From the NCBI GenBank assembly GCA_019637315.1, contig JAHBVU010000016.1, forward strand, positions 20,283-84,282: a stretch of 64,000 nucleotides of DNA, given 5' to 3'. The position numbers and the translations under genes were made by a program. Below the pieces are notes generated by a model, which was given only the letters and a program-made list of their open reading frames with translations, had not been told where the DNA came from and made no database searches. This stretch comes from Gemmatimonadales bacterium (lineage in GTDB: Bacteria > Gemmatimonadota > Gemmatimonadetes > Gemmatimonadales > GWC2-71-9). This document shows, one piece after another, positions 26,594 to 35,652 of this stretch; position 1 is the first letter of the stretch, and each line of letters begins with the position of its first letter.

Positions 26594-28729
26594 ATGTCCT
26601 GGCAGGAAATCCGGACCCGCTTGGGCGCGGGGCTTACTTGGACCCGCGCTCGGATCAACGGCAGGCTGCTCGTCGGGGTCGCATTTGCGACTCTGGTCAT
26701 TGGTACCACTGTCATTGCTGTCGAGGCGGCGATTCGAGCGCGGCTCGAGGCGCCAGCGACCCGGCTTCCCTCCGGCCTGTACAGTCGACCCCACGCCTGG
26801 CGCGGTTCCGGCGGCCGCCCGAGCCCAACGTTGATTGCCCCGGCACCAGGCGCCCCGGATGAGATCCGCCTGCCAGTCGACCTCGACGTGCTTCCTCGCC
26901 ATCTGGTGGACGCCGTGCTGGCAATCGAGGACCAGCGCTTCTACGACCACCACGGGCTCGACCCCCGCCGCATCGGTGGCGCGCTGGTGGCCAACCTCAA
27001 GGCCGGCGGGATCGCTCAAGGGGGCAGCACCATCACGCAGCAGCTGGCCAAGAATCTCTTTCTTTCGGCAGAGCGGACCCCGCTCCGGAAGGCCCGTGAG
27101 GCCGCCATGGCCATCGCGCTCGAACTTCGGTACGACAAGGCCACCATCCTCGAGGCCTACCTGAACGAGATCTACCTCGGTCAGGACCGCGGCCGAGCCA
27201 TGCATGGGGTCGGCGCCGCCGCGCGCTACTACTTCGGCAAGGATGCTCGCAAGATCTCGCTGGCAGAGAGTGCGCTGCTGGCCGCCATGATCCACGCGCC
27301 GAACCGTCTGGCCCCGACCCGCAATGCGGAGCTGGCCCGGCGCCGGCGCAACCTGGTCCTCGGCCTGATGGTCGAGCAGGATCGGATCGGCAGCGAGCGC
27401 GCCGCGGCGGCCCGCCGCAGCAAAGTGGCCACCCGCGCCTACCCGGCCACGCGCCTCGATGCTCGCCACTTTCGGGATCACGCGGTGCGCGGCTTGCCAG
27501 GTCGAGTCTCGTCGCGCGGTGTGGCGATCTACACCACGCTGGACGCCGAACTCCAGCGGGCCGCCGTCGGCGCCGTCAAGGACGGTCTGGCCCGGCACCG
27601 AGCCCCGGACGCCCAGGCGGCGCTGATTGCGATCGACCCGCGGAGCGGCGACATCCTCGCCATGGTCGGCGGGCGCGACTATGGAACCTCGCAGTTCAAC
27701 CGCGCGGTCGATGCGCGCCGCCAGCCGGGCAGCACCTTCAAACCGATCGTGGCGCTCGCTGCGCTTCGGCGCGCCGGCGCCAGTCAGCCGGCCTTTACCC
27801 TGGCGTCGCGCATCGATGATGAGCCGATCCGGGTCACCACCGGATCAGAATCGTGGGAGCCGGCCAACTACGACGGAAACTTCCGGGGCGCGGTCACGAT
27901 GCGACAGGCGCTGGAGCAATCGCTCAACATCCCATTTGTCCGGATCGGCCTGGCCGTCGGCCCGGAGAGGATTGCCGCGACGGCGCGCCAGCTGGGCATT
28001 ACCAGCCCGCTCGTTCCGGTTCCGAGCCTGGCCCTGGGCTCCTCGGAAATCAGCCTGCTGGAACTGACCCGCGCCTACGGGGTCTTTGCCACTGGCGGAC
28101 AGCTGGCCTCGAGCCGGATCCTGCTGGGCGCCGCACGCCAGCGAGGCGAGTATCCCGACGGCGGGCCGCCGGACGTCTCGACCGTGGTTGCCCCGGCCGA
28201 AGCGTACCTGATCACTTCCGCGTTGACCGGAGCGGTCGAGCGCGGTACGTCACGAGCCCTCGGCACTCCCGAGCGACAGGGGCGCATGGCGGGCAAGACC
28301 GGCACCTCGAACGACTGGCGCGACGCCTGGTTCGTGGCCTACTCACCAACCTTGGTCGTCGGGGTCTGGATGGGGTACGACGACGGCCGCAGCCTCAAGC
28401 TCACAGGCGCGGACGCGGCCCTCCCGATCGTGGCTCGTTTCCTCGAGCGGGCCAATCCGGCCCCGGGCCGATTCCAGGTCCCTGACGGTATCGAGGTAGC
28501 GCGGATTGCCGACGGTTGGAGCTGGCACTGCACCGGCGAAGAAGTCTTTCTGGAAGGGACGGCTCCGGCGGGCCGCTGCGTCGATGAGCCGATGCCGCTC
28601 CCGGAATGGAACCCGGACCGGGGCGAATGGCGCGACCGGGTGCGGGGACGGACCGGCCGTCTCGTTGCTCAGCTGCTGGAGCGGCTGATCGAACGGCAAC
28701 TGGACAACCGGCGCGGCGCCGGTCACTGA
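26594..28729 (+). CDS. Class A penicillin-binding protein (PBP1-type, bifunctional)
   Basis: The ATG at 26594 follows GGAGG with seven intervening bases; the product is 711 residues. After one membrane helix (about 27-48) comes a GT51 glycosyltransferase domain, with Glu112 in AIEDQRFYDHHG and the second motif QGGSTITQQLAKN. The transpeptidase domain has Ser380 in PGSTFKP (nucleophile and Lys383), SLN at 443-445 and KTGTS at 568-572. It polymerises and crosslinks peptidoglycan in the periplasm. The C-terminus ends in an Arg-rich stretch and contains two Cys near residues 615 and 632, perhaps a disulfide. It converges with the GWxTD gene, with only 10 bases between them. Confidence 0.94.
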   Translation: MSWQEIRTRLGAGLTWTRARINGRLLVGVAFATLVIGTTVIAVEAAIRARLEAPATRLPSGLYSRPHAWRGSGGRPSPTLIAPAPGAPDEIRLPVDLDVLPRHLVDAVLAIEDQRFYDHHGLDPRRIGGALVANLKAGGIAQGGSTITQQLAKNLFLSAERTPLRKAREAAMAIALELRYDKATILEAYLNEIYLGQDRGRAMHGVGAAARYYFGKDARKISLAESALLAAMIHAPNRLAPTRNAELARRRRNLVLGLMVEQDRIGSERAAAARRSKVATRAYPATRLDARHFRDHAVRGLPGRVSSRGVAIYTTLDAELQRAAVGAVKDGLARHRAPDAQAALIAIDPRSGDILAMVGGRDYGTSQFNRAVDARRQPGSTFKPIVALAALRRAGASQPAFTLASRIDDEPIRVTTGSESWEPANYDGNFRGAVTMRQALEQSLNIPFVRIGLAVGPERIAATARQLGITSPLVPVPSLALGSSEISLLELTRAYGVFATGGQLASSRILLGAARQRGEYPDGGPPDVSTVVAPAEAYLITSALTGAVERGTSRALGTPERQGRMAGKTGTSNDWRDAWFVAYSPTLVVGVWMGYDDGRSLKLTGADAALPIVARFLERANPAPGRFQVPDGIEVARIADGWSWHCTGEEVFLEGTAPAGRCVDEPMPLPEWNPDRGEWRDRVRGRTGRLVAQLLERLIERQLDNRRGAGH

Positions 28730-28739
28730 CACCAACACC

Positions 28740-30122
28740 TCAGTCGGGCGAGAGCACCATCCGTCCCAGGAAGTCGACCACTTCCTGCACCCCGGTTGGC
28801 GTGAGCCATTCCCGCCAGCGCTCGACCTGGGCTTCCCGCTCGTCGCTGGACCGCGCCAGGAGAAACCCGCCCGCGGCGCCCCGATCGACGAACAGGTAGT
28901 AGCGACTGACCGGCTCGAAGTAGCGCCACACCTCGTACGCAGGTACGGCGCCGCGCTGCTGACGCCGGAGCACCTGAGTCGGCAATCCTTCGCGGAGGAA
29001 GACCCGACCGCGATCGGACTGCCAGCCGGGCAGTCGCCGCCGAGCATCGCCGTAAAAGGCGTTGGCATAGGTGACACCGTCGTAGAACTGCGCCCGCCGC
29101 TCGTTGCCGGCCGTGCGCGGGGTCGGATCGCGCGGTCGCCAGAATGCGGCGAGAAACTCCCGCTTCTCGGCGTCGGAGCCGCGAGCCGGCCAGGCCGCCA
29201 AATCACGCGGCGGCGCGAGCGCGGCAAGCGGCGCAAACGCCTGATCCAGCAGCGGCCCGGACAGCGCGGCAAAATATGCCTCATCGGAAAGCGCCGAGGG
29301 TGCATTCCCCACCACTGCGTCGAAGAGGAAGGGCGCCTCACGCGCCGTGATTCTGCCCCCGACATCGATGTCGGTCCGCAACCGGTAGCGTCCTTCGGGC
29401 AACTCACCCAGCTCGACCTGCCCGGTAATCTGACCGATCCCGGCCGCGACGCGAATCGGTGTCGGACCGATCCGCCGGCGGTCGACGCCATCCTGATCGG
29501 TCACGACAACCGTCAGCGTGCCGTCGCGACTGGTACCCTCGTAGGTTTCCAGCAGGTACGCAATCGATGCGTCGGCCCCTCCGACCACGACCTCCGGCGC
29601 AATCGCCACGATCAGGTTGCCCCGGCGGAACTCACCCGGTTGCGGCACGGTATCGACCGATGCGACCGGCCGCACCCAGGGACTGACCAGCAGGTCCGAC
29701 GCTGACGGCTGCACCGCATATCCCTGAATCGCAACCGAGGCGGCTGCTCGAACCCCCGAAACAGAGTCGGTCACTGAGCTCTCCAGCACGAAGGTGCCGG
29801 GTCCGAGAGAAAAACGAATCAGGTCGAGGCGCTCGGCCTCGCCGCGGGGAAAGGGTATGGCGGTTCGACGGCGCCAGCTCTGTTCGTGGAGGACGGTACC
29901 ACTCGAATCCCGGATTCGCACCGAGAAGGTCAGGCTGACCTGGCCATCGGGACCGGGCTGTGGCAGCTGCGCAGGAATGCGAAGAAAGGTGGTTACCTGC
30001 GTGACGCCCGGCGACTGTCCTGGATCGGCGCGATAGAATCGGACCGGCCGGACCACCAGGCCTGTATCCGGTTGCGGCGCCCAGGCGGCCAGCACGGCAA
30101 GAAGGCCCAACCAACTACTCAT
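28740..30122 (-). CDS. GWxTD domain-containing exported protein
   Basis: The 460-residue protein has an N-terminal signal (MSSWLGLLAVLAAWA). The C-terminal third fits the GWxTD family known from Acidobacteriota and Gemmatimonadota: EKREFLAAFWRPRDPTP, then FYDGVTYANAFYGD, then VFLREGLPTQVL, then YEVWRY. The usual GWxTD motif itself is modified. The middle (about 160-270) looks like beta strands. Function of this family is unknown. It starts seven bases after the M24 peptidase stop and so is probably the third gene of an operon with that peptidase and a V4R-like protein. Confidence 0.72.
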   Translation of the reverse strand: MSSWLGLLAVLAAWAPQPDTGLVVRPVRFYRADPGQSPGVTQVTTFLRIPAQLPQPGPDGQVSLTFSVRIRDSSGTVLHEQSWRRRTAIPFPRGEAERLDLIRFSLGPGTFVLESSVTDSVSGVRAAASVAIQGYAVQPSASDLLVSPWVRPVASVDTVPQPGEFRRGNLIVAIAPEVVVGGADASIAYLLETYEGTSRDGTLTVVVTDQDGVDRRRIGPTPIRVAAGIGQITGQVELGELPEGRYRLRTDIDVGGRITAREAPFLFDAVVGNAPSALSDEAYFAALSGPLLDQAFAPLAALAPPRDLAAWPARGSDAEKREFLAAFWRPRDPTPRTAGNERRAQFYDGVTYANAFYGDARRRLPGWQSDRGRVFLREGLPTQVLRRQQRGAVPAYEVWRYFEPVSRYYLFVDRGAAGGFLLARSSDEREAQVERWREWLTPTGVQEVVDFLGRMVLSPD

Positions 30123-30129
30123 GAATCTC

Positions 30130-31314
30130 CTACGCGGATGACAGAATCAGCGTACGCTGCACGTCCTCGGGTGTTACGACGGCCCCGTCGGCGCCCCAGT
30201 ACATGTTCACCTCGCTTCGGACGCCAAAGCGACCGGTCAGGTACACGCCCGGCTCGACCGAGAAGCCGACCCCCGGAACCAGGATCCGGTCGTCGTGCGT
30301 TTCGTAGTCGTCGCAATGCGGCCCGGAGCCGTGCAGATCGCGATCGATCGCGTGGCCGGTCCGGTGCACGAAATACCCGCCGTACCCGGCCGATTCGATG
30401 ACCCCGCGCGCCGCCCGATCGATCTCGAATCCCTTGAGGGGACGTTTCTCCCCGACGGCCTGCCACACAGCGGCGATTGCGGCATCACGCGCATCTCGCA
30501 CCGTGGTCCAGACCGCGAGCACATCGTCAGGAGGAACCGGACCACTGAAACCCATCCAGGTCTGATCGGCAAAGACAGTCTCGAGCGTCCGACCGGCAAA
30601 GAGATCAATCAGGACGACCTCGTTGGGTTCGAGGGCCCGGTCCCGACCCGCAACCGGCTCGTAGTGCGGATTGGCGGAGTTTGGTCCAAAGCCGATGATC
30701 GGCAGGTGGCCGGGATCGACCCGCAAGCCGTGCCCCTCGAGGAGCGCAACCACCCGCGCCTGAACCGCCGACTCGGTGATTCCCGTCCCAGCCGCCGCGA
30801 TCGTCTCGGCCATCACGCGTTTGGCCACCTGCGCCAGAATCTCGGCGGCAAAGCGGTGATCTTCCGTTTCTTCGGCGCTCCACCGCGCGGTGAACTGGGT
30901 TACCAGGGGGGCGCTCGACACGACCCGCCCACCCGCCGCTTCGATCAGTTGTACCACACCGAGCGGCACCCGATCGAGGTAGGGAACCGCGTCGCGCATC
31001 GACACCTCCATCGCCACGGTTCGACCGCGCACCACCCGGTCGATGGCCGCATCGAGCTCTTCCCAGCGAGCATAGGCGATGACTTCGCCGGGGAAGCCTT
31101 CGACCGCGTGGAGTTCGATCTTGTGCGCTATGGCAACCGGAGCGCCCTCACGGGGGAGATAGACAAAGATCCGCCGGGTCCCAGGTTTGATGCGCAGCAT
31201 ACGGAGCGCAATCGGATTGAGCCCCTTGAAGTCGAAGAGCAGCCACCCGTCCGCACCTGCCGTTTCGAGCCCGACCCGCAGGGCGTCCCGATCGAGGCTG
31301 GCAAGATGATGCAT
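30130..31314 (-). CDS. M24-family metallopeptidase (Xaa-Pro aminopeptidase-like)
   Basis: A 394-residue pita-bread-fold enzyme. The N-terminal creatinase-like domain covers about 1-165. The catalytic domain has the five dinuclear metal ligands in order: Asp in VVLIDLFAG, Asp in ETVFADQTW, His in RTGHAIDRDLHG, Glu in FSVEPGVYL and Glu in GVRSEVNMY. Proteins of this type remove N-terminal residues before proline; close relatives are annotated as Xaa-Pro dipeptidases or creatinases, so the substrate is not certain. No signal peptide is evident, so it should be cytoplasmic. It starts 12 bases after the V4R-like gene. Confidence 0.88.
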   Translation of the reverse strand: MHHLASLDRDALRVGLETAGADGWLLFDFKGLNPIALRMLRIKPGTRRIFVYLPREGAPVAIAHKIELHAVEGFPGEVIAYARWEELDAAIDRVVRGRTVAMEVSMRDAVPYLDRVPLGVVQLIEAAGGRVVSSAPLVTQFTARWSAEETEDHRFAAEILAQVAKRVMAETIAAAGTGITESAVQARVVALLEGHGLRVDPGHLPIIGFGPNSANPHYEPVAGRDRALEPNEVVLIDLFAGRTLETVFADQTWMGFSGPVPPDDVLAVWTTVRDARDAAIAAVWQAVGEKRPLKGFEIDRAARGVIESAGYGGYFVHRTGHAIDRDLHGSGPHCDDYETHDDRILVPGVGFSVEPGVYLTGRFGVRSEVNMYWGADGAVVTPEDVQRTLILSSA

Positions 31315-31326
31315 CGCGTCGTCCTT

Positions 31327-31959
31327 TCACCACGGTCCGTCAGTATCGGCGACCGTCCAGCGACATTCCAGCGCACCGCTTCCTTCGCACTCAGGATGGT
31401 GCAGCGCTCCCTCGAAACCGCTGCTGAGCCGCAACAGTTCCATGGCAAGCGACCGATAGAACTCACACCCCGAGCCGGCAAACCCGGCCCGCACCGCCAG
31501 GCTGCGGTCGACGCGCATGATCAGCGCCCCGCCGTCGGGGGCGAGCCGCACGCCGAAGACCTGCTCGAGGGTGCGGGCCGCCCGGCGCCGGCCGGCCCGC
31601 CGCTTCGACGCCCCCGGAAGCACCGCATTCAACATTCCCGGGCGAGCGACCCGAAGCCGCGCCGCATGGCGAGCCGCGCGACGGCCGGCATCGGCGTAGA
31701 CCAGGTCCGCGTCGGAGCGCCGGCCGGCGAGACGAAACACCTGGACCCCCTCGGCGTCCGAAATCAGGGTACCGTGCTCGAGCGCGTCCCGGTATCGCTC
31801 GATCTGGGCAGCGACGGTAGGGCTCAGTCCCAGCCGCTTGGCAAAGGCCTCCTCGGACAGTTCAGCGGGCAGGCCGTCGTTGGGTGGCGTGTCGAGGTTC
31901 CGGATCGCTTCGAGAAGCGATAGCGGAACGATCGCGTGGACGGTCGTGGGAACACTCAC
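31327..31959 (-). CDS. Protein with V4R-like C-terminal domain
   Basis: The 210-residue protein begins with GTG. I do not recognise the N-terminal 110 residues, which are Arg/Ala-rich and contain a possible helical bundle (EEAFAKRLGLSPTVAAQIERY). The C-terminal 70 residues resemble a V4R domain: GSGCEFYRSLAMELLRLSSG followed by HHPECEGSGALECRW, where the paired Cys and the short spacing echo the V4R heme or hydrocarbon-binding signature. V4R domains sense small ligands or sit in bacteriochlorophyll enzymes. No photosynthesis genes are present here. It leads an operon with the M24 peptidase and GWxTD gene and overlaps no other gene. Confidence 0.5.
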   Translation of the reverse strand: MSVPTTVHAIVPLSLLEAIRNLDTPPNDGLPAELSEEAFAKRLGLSPTVAAQIERYRDALEHGTLISDAEGVQVFRLAGRRSDADLVYADAGRRAARHAARLRVARPGMLNAVLPGASKRRAGRRRAARTLEQVFGVRLAPDGGALIMRVDRSLAVRAGFAGSGCEFYRSLAMELLRLSSGFEGALHHPECEGSGALECRWTVADTDGPW

Positions 31960-31977
31960 GGGACTGTAGCGTGGAGC

Positions 31978-32793
31978 ATGCTGGCCGAAGAAAATAATCG
32001 TTTACTTTCCCCAATGCCCGTCTTCATTGCCATCGGCGTGTCCGCCGCCGCGGCCCTGCTTGCCTTCCTGCTCCGGTCCCTGAGCCCGACCGGCGCCATC
32101 GCAGCCACTGCCATCGGCTCGGCGATCCTCTGGGCCACCGGCTGGCTCGGCGCCGCCGTGCTGGGGACCTATTTCGTCGCGGCATCGGTCGCCTCGCGCC
32201 TCTCGGTCCAGGCCCGAGGCGATGCGGAGGAAGCGAAGAGCGAGACCCGCAATCACCGCCAGGTACTGGCCAACGGCGGCTTTGCAGCGCTGGGAGCACT
32301 GGCCGAGCCAGCCGTGCCCGGGCTGGGCCTCTGGTTGCTGACGGTCGGTCTGGCCGCCGCGTGCGGCGATACCTGGGCCACCGCCCTGGGCAGCCTGAGC
32401 CCCCGCACACCCCGAGATCTGCTGACACGGCAGCCCGTGGTCCGAGGCACCAGCGGCGGCGTGACCGGCCTCGGAATTTCCGCAGGGATCCTGGGTGCCG
32501 GTCTGATCGGGCTGGTGGGCACGAGCGTCACCGGACGAGGCAGCCTGATGCTCGTCGCCGCCGGAATCGGAACGACCGCCATGCTGCTTGACTCAGCGCT
32601 GGGGTCGCGCCTGCAGGTGCGTTACCACTGCGCCAGGTGCGACCAAGCGACCGAACGGTCGCCGCACGGCTGCGGCACGATGCCAACCCCGGTGCGCGGC
32701 ATCCGCTGGCTCGACAACGACGGCGTCAATGCCGCCGTCACCGCCCTTGCGGTGGCGAGCGGCGCCCTGCTCTGGCCGCTCGTCGGCGGCTGA
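31978..32793 (+). CDS. DUF92/TMEM19-family membrane protein
   Basis: I start at the ATG at 31978; an ATG at 32014 is an alternative. The product is about 271 residues with six or seven helices. It carries the family signature: AACGDTWATALGSLSPRTPR followed by VVRGTSGGVTGLG, then the Asn-Asp near the C-terminus (RWLDNDGVNAAV). Family members include the plant phytol-phosphate kinase-like VTE6, which phosphorylates isoprenyl phosphates, so a role in polyprenyl metabolism is possible. A short Cys-rich loop (CARCDQATERSPHGCG) may bind a metal. It is divergent from the V4R-like gene with very little intergenic space. Confidence 0.84.
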   Translation: MLAEENNRLLSPMPVFIAIGVSAAAALLAFLLRSLSPTGAIAATAIGSAILWATGWLGAAVLGTYFVAASVASRLSVQARGDAEEAKSETRNHRQVLANGGFAALGALAEPAVPGLGLWLLTVGLAAACGDTWATALGSLSPRTPRDLLTRQPVVRGTSGGVTGLGISAGILGAGLIGLVGTSVTGRGSLMLVAAGIGTTAMLLDSALGSRLQVRYHCARCDQATERSPHGCGTMPTPVRGIRWLDNDGVNAAVTALAVASGALLWPLVGG

Positions 32794-32890
32794 CGTCGCC
32801 GGCTACCGCGGGCCTGGCACGCGCCCTGCTCGTCAATCAACGCTTTCCCGCGCCACCGGGCCCGGGACCGTTTGCGACCGGAGGCACCCC

Positions 32891-33373
32891 ATGTCCGATG
32901 TCGATTCCGCCCACTTTCGCGCCCTCTGCGGTCGCTTTGCCACCGGCGTCGTCGTTGTCACGGCCATCGACCCGACCGGCCGGCCCATCGGAATGACCGC
33001 CAACAGTTTTGCGTCGGTGTCACTCGACCCGCCCCTGATCAGCCTCAATGTGGAGCATCGCGCCGAGTTCCACGCCACCATTGCAGTGACCGATCGGTTC
33101 ACGGTCAACGTGCTGAGCCACGAGCAGGAAGCCCTGTCACGGCGATTTGCCGGAACGCCAGCTCCGGACCGGCTCGACGGGGTCGGTTACCGGACGACCG
33201 ATGATGGCCGGATTGCGCTCGATGGTACGATTGCCACGATCGAATGCGAGATCTTCGACCGCTACGCCGTTGGCGATCACACCATCGTGATCGGTCGGGT
33301 GGTCGGCGGCACGGCTCGTGACGGCCGACCACTGCTGTACTTCCGAGGAGGCTACCGGGCACTAGCGGGATAG
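32891..33373 (+). CDS. Flavin reductase-like FMN-binding protein
   Basis: The ATG at 32891 follows GGAGG by six bases, giving 160 residues, the normal length for this family. It has the split beta-barrel FMN site: ATGVVVVTAIDPTGRPIGMT, then NSFASVSLDPPLISLNV, then FTVNVLSHEQEALSRRFAG. The C-terminal half ends with HTIVIGRVVGG and LLYFRGGYRAL, which contains the conserved Gly-Tyr. These proteins reduce FMN with NAD(P)H, typically supplying a two-component monooxygenase; no monooxygenase is seen in the window, so the partner is unknown. It follows the DUF92 gene by 97 bases on the same strand. Confidence 0.92.
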   Translation: MSDVDSAHFRALCGRFATGVVVVTAIDPTGRPIGMTANSFASVSLDPPLISLNVEHRAEFHATIAVTDRFTVNVLSHEQEALSRRFAGTPAPDRLDGVGYRTTDDGRIALDGTIATIECEIFDRYAVGDHTIVIGRVVGGTARDGRPLLYFRGGYRALAG

Positions 33374-33406
33374 GACCGAGCGGCCGACGCTGCTCGGCAA
33401 GCGAGG

Positions 33407-33529
33407 TCAGTCGTCGCTTTCGCTGCGTCGACCGCTGCGGATCAGCGCCACAGCGTACCCCAGCACGATCACGGCCGTGACAACATAGGCCGCCACCATG
33501 TAGGAGGCGTTGTCGGGAGGTCCGCTCAT
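33407..33529 (-). CDS. ccmD: CcmD-like small heme-exporter membrane protein
   Basis: A 40-residue protein. Its ATG overlaps the ccmC stop (ATGA at 33526-33529), the arrangement expected for ccmC-ccmD. It has one membrane helix (about residues 11-30, VAAYVVTAVIVLGYAVALI) followed by an Arg-rich cytoplasmic tail, the typical CcmD topology. CcmD stabilises the CcmABC-CcmE complex in cytochrome c maturation and is poorly conserved in sequence, so position and topology carry the call. Confidence 0.75.
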   Translation of the reverse strand: MSGPPDNASYMVAAYVVTAVIVLGYAVALIRSGRRSESDD

Positions 33530-34209
33530 GATGACCTCGCAATCCGGCGTCGGCCGAGTGCATATCGCAGGGTGACCAGTCCGATATACAGGAACGTGAA
33601 TACGGCGATCGAGAACAGCAGAGTGCGCAGCATCTCGGGCGGCATATCGGGTCGGCTCGGCTTGAGCAGCACCGGCTGCGGATGGATGGTCCGAAACAGG
33701 TAGACGCTCAGGTGAACGAACGGGACCATGGCAAGCGCCATGATTCCGACCACGGCGCTGTAGCGGGCCCGCTCGTCTGGATCGTCGATCGCATTGCGCA
33801 AGGCACGATAACCCACGAACAGCAGGACCAGGAGCAGGGTCAGCGTGAGCCGCGGCTCCCACTGCCACCAGGCGCCCCAGATCGGCTTGGCCCAGAGCGG
33901 CCCGGTCGTCAGCATCACCGCCCCAAAAACCAGACCGACCTCGGAGGTGGCCTCGGCAAAGGTGTCGAGCCGCCGATCGCGCAGGAAGAGGTAGGCCGCA
34001 CTGGCCAGGCCCGCCAGCATGAACGCGGAGAGCGTCATGTAGGCAACCGGGGCATGGAGATAGAGGATCTTATGGGCCTGCCCCTGCCATCGCTCGAGCG
34101 GGGTAAACCCGATGGCCTGCACGTAGACGAGGGCCAGCAACAGCAACCCGATGACAGTAAGGACGGTACCCCGACGGATCAGGGGATCTTGCGCAGCGGG
34201 AATCGTCAT
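33526..34209 (-). CDS. ccmC: Heme transporter CcmC (cytochrome c biogenesis)
   Basis: A 227-residue protein starting at the ATG that overlaps the ccmB stop. It has six helices and a tryptophan-rich loop, AKPIWGAWWQWEPRLTLTL, corresponding to the family's WGxWWxWD motif with Glu replacing the usual Asp. Conserved His residues sit in ILYLHAPVAYM and MVPFVHLSVYLFRTIHP, the heme ligand region. CcmC presents heme to CcmE in the periplasm. ccmE, ccmF and ccmH are not in this window, so the rest of the pathway lies elsewhere. Confidence 0.94.
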   Translation of the reverse strand: MTIPAAQDPLIRRGTVLTVIGLLLLALVYVQAIGFTPLERWQGQAHKILYLHAPVAYMTLSAFMLAGLASAAYLFLRDRRLDTFAEATSEVGLVFGAVMLTTGPLWAKPIWGAWWQWEPRLTLTLLLVLLFVGYRALRNAIDDPDERARYSAVVGIMALAMVPFVHLSVYLFRTIHPQPVLLKPSRPDMPPEMLRTLLFSIAVFTFLYIGLVTLRYALGRRRIARSS

Positions 34210-34883
34210 TCGTCCATCGTTGCCGGGAAGAGCAGAAAGCCGAGAGTGATGAACACCACGTCGTAGAGCGCCAGAAACCGGAACCAGCCCGCAATTTCGC
34301 CCGGAGGACGCCCCGCGAGCAACCGCGTCGTCGCCTGAACGCCGACCAGCACCGGTGGCACCAGAAACCCGAGCAGCAGCACCGGGAGCATCAATTCGGC
34401 AAACCGCGTCCGGACCGTCATGGCAGCGAGCACGGTACCGATCGCCACGTAACCTGCGGCAGCCAGCGCCAGCGCGAGCGCAACCCAACCGAGTGCTGGC
34501 GTCAGATCGATGTTGAAGAACAAAATGAACAGCGGGAGAATGACCGCGTTGACGACCAGCACGAACGCGAGGTTGGCCAGATACTTCCCGCCGAAGATGG
34601 CGCTCCGCCCGACCGGCGCCAACAGCAACCCGTCGATCGCGCCCCGATGTCGCTCCATTGCGAACGACCGGTTGAGCGCCACCACCCCCGCAAAGGCGGA
34701 GGTGACCCACAGGACGCTCGGCGCCAGGGTGGCCAGCGTCACCTCAGCGGGGTCGCGGGCAAAGTTGAAGATGACGAGCACCAGGGCGGCGAAAGTGACG
34801 GCTGTGGCCAGCGCGGTCTTTCCGGCCAGCTCGACCTGCACGTCTTTGCCGGCAATCACCAGCATCGCACGCCAGAAGGTCAC
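34206..34883 (-). CDS. ccmB: Heme exporter permease CcmB
   Basis: A 225-residue six-helix membrane protein. The opening FWRAMLVIAGKDVQVELAGK and the segment SFAMERHRGAIDGLLLAPVG are characteristic of CcmB, with the AIDGLLLAP stretch contacting CcmA. It forms the permease of the CcmAB ATPase that releases holo-CcmE. The ATG overlaps the ccmA stop (34880-34883) and its own stop overlaps the ccmC start, giving tightly coupled translation. Confidence 0.94.
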   Translation of the reverse strand: MTFWRAMLVIAGKDVQVELAGKTALATAVTFAALVLVIFNFARDPAEVTLATLAPSVLWVTSAFAGVVALNRSFAMERHRGAIDGLLLAPVGRSAIFGGKYLANLAFVLVVNAVILPLFILFFNIDLTPALGWVALALALAAAGYVAIGTVLAAMTVRTRFAELMLPVLLLGFLVPPVLVGVQATTRLLAGRPPGEIAGWFRFLALYDVVFITLGFLLFPATMDE

Positions 34884-35626
34884 GCGACCAGTTCCCCGTA
34901 TGCGGTGCGGAACGCTTCGAGCGGCCTGCCCCCGTCCTCCGAGAGGCGGATTTCGCCGTCGACGACAACGTGCACGTGCGTAGCAAGCTGCCAGAGATCC
35001 GGCAGGTCGTGCGAGACCAGCAGCACCGCCGTGCCGCGGCGGCGCTCCTCCGCCAGCACCTCGACCACCCGATCGATGCTGGGCGTGTCGAGCCCGGTCA
35101 TCGGCTCGTCCCAGACGACGAGCTTCGGACGGTGGACCAGAGAACGGGCCAGGGCCACCCGCTGCATGAAGCCTCGGCTCAAGCGCCGGACCGGGGTGCG
35201 CCGCTCACTGGCTGCGCCGAAGCGCTCCAGGGCCTCGCGCGCCAAGCCGGCCGGATCAGGATGACCCGTCAGACGCGCCGCGAACCGGAGGTTGTCTTCA
35301 GCAGAGAGATCGTCGTAGAGCTGGGCCTCGTGGCCGGCAAACCCGACGCCAGCCCGAACCGACGCGACCGTCCTCGGGTCGGCCCCAGCGACGGCAACCC
35401 GGCCGGTGTGGGGCCGCAGCAGCCCGACTGCCAGCCGCGCCAGGGTGGACTTTCCCGACCCGTTGGGACCGACGAGCAGGTGAATCTCGCCACCGCTCAC
35501 CGCAAGCGTGACTCGGTTGACGACCATGCGCGACCCGAAGCGCCGGGATACGTCGTCGACGGTCAGGAAGGAGGGAGATGCAGTCAGGATCAGTCCCGGA
35601 ATCGGAGCCAGGCAGCGGTACCGCAC
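34880..35626 (-). CDS. ccmA: Heme exporter ATP-binding protein CcmA
   Basis: A 248-residue ABC ATPase, read from a GTG at 35626; no better ATG is available upstream of the conserved core. It has Walker A GPNGSGKST, a signature region RRLSRGFMQRVALARSL (a degenerate LSGGQ, as CcmA often has), Walker B LVVWDEPMTGLD and a switch His in LLVSHDLP. It energises the CcmABCD complex during cytochrome c maturation. It heads the ccmABCD operon; a STAS protein gene ends 26 bases upstream on the same strand. Confidence 0.93.
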   Translation of the reverse strand: MRYRCLAPIPGLILTASPSFLTVDDVSRRFGSRMVVNRVTLAVSGGEIHLLVGPNGSGKSTLARLAVGLLRPHTGRVAVAGADPRTVASVRAGVGFAGHEAQLYDDLSAEDNLRFAARLTGHPDPAGLAREALERFGAASERRTPVRRLSRGFMQRVALARSLVHRPKLVVWDEPMTGLDTPSIDRVVEVLAEERRRGTAVLLVSHDLPDLWQLATHVHVVVDGEIRLSEDGGRPLEAFRTAYGELVA

Positions 35627-35652
35627 ACCCCGAAAATATAGGCTGGATCCCG

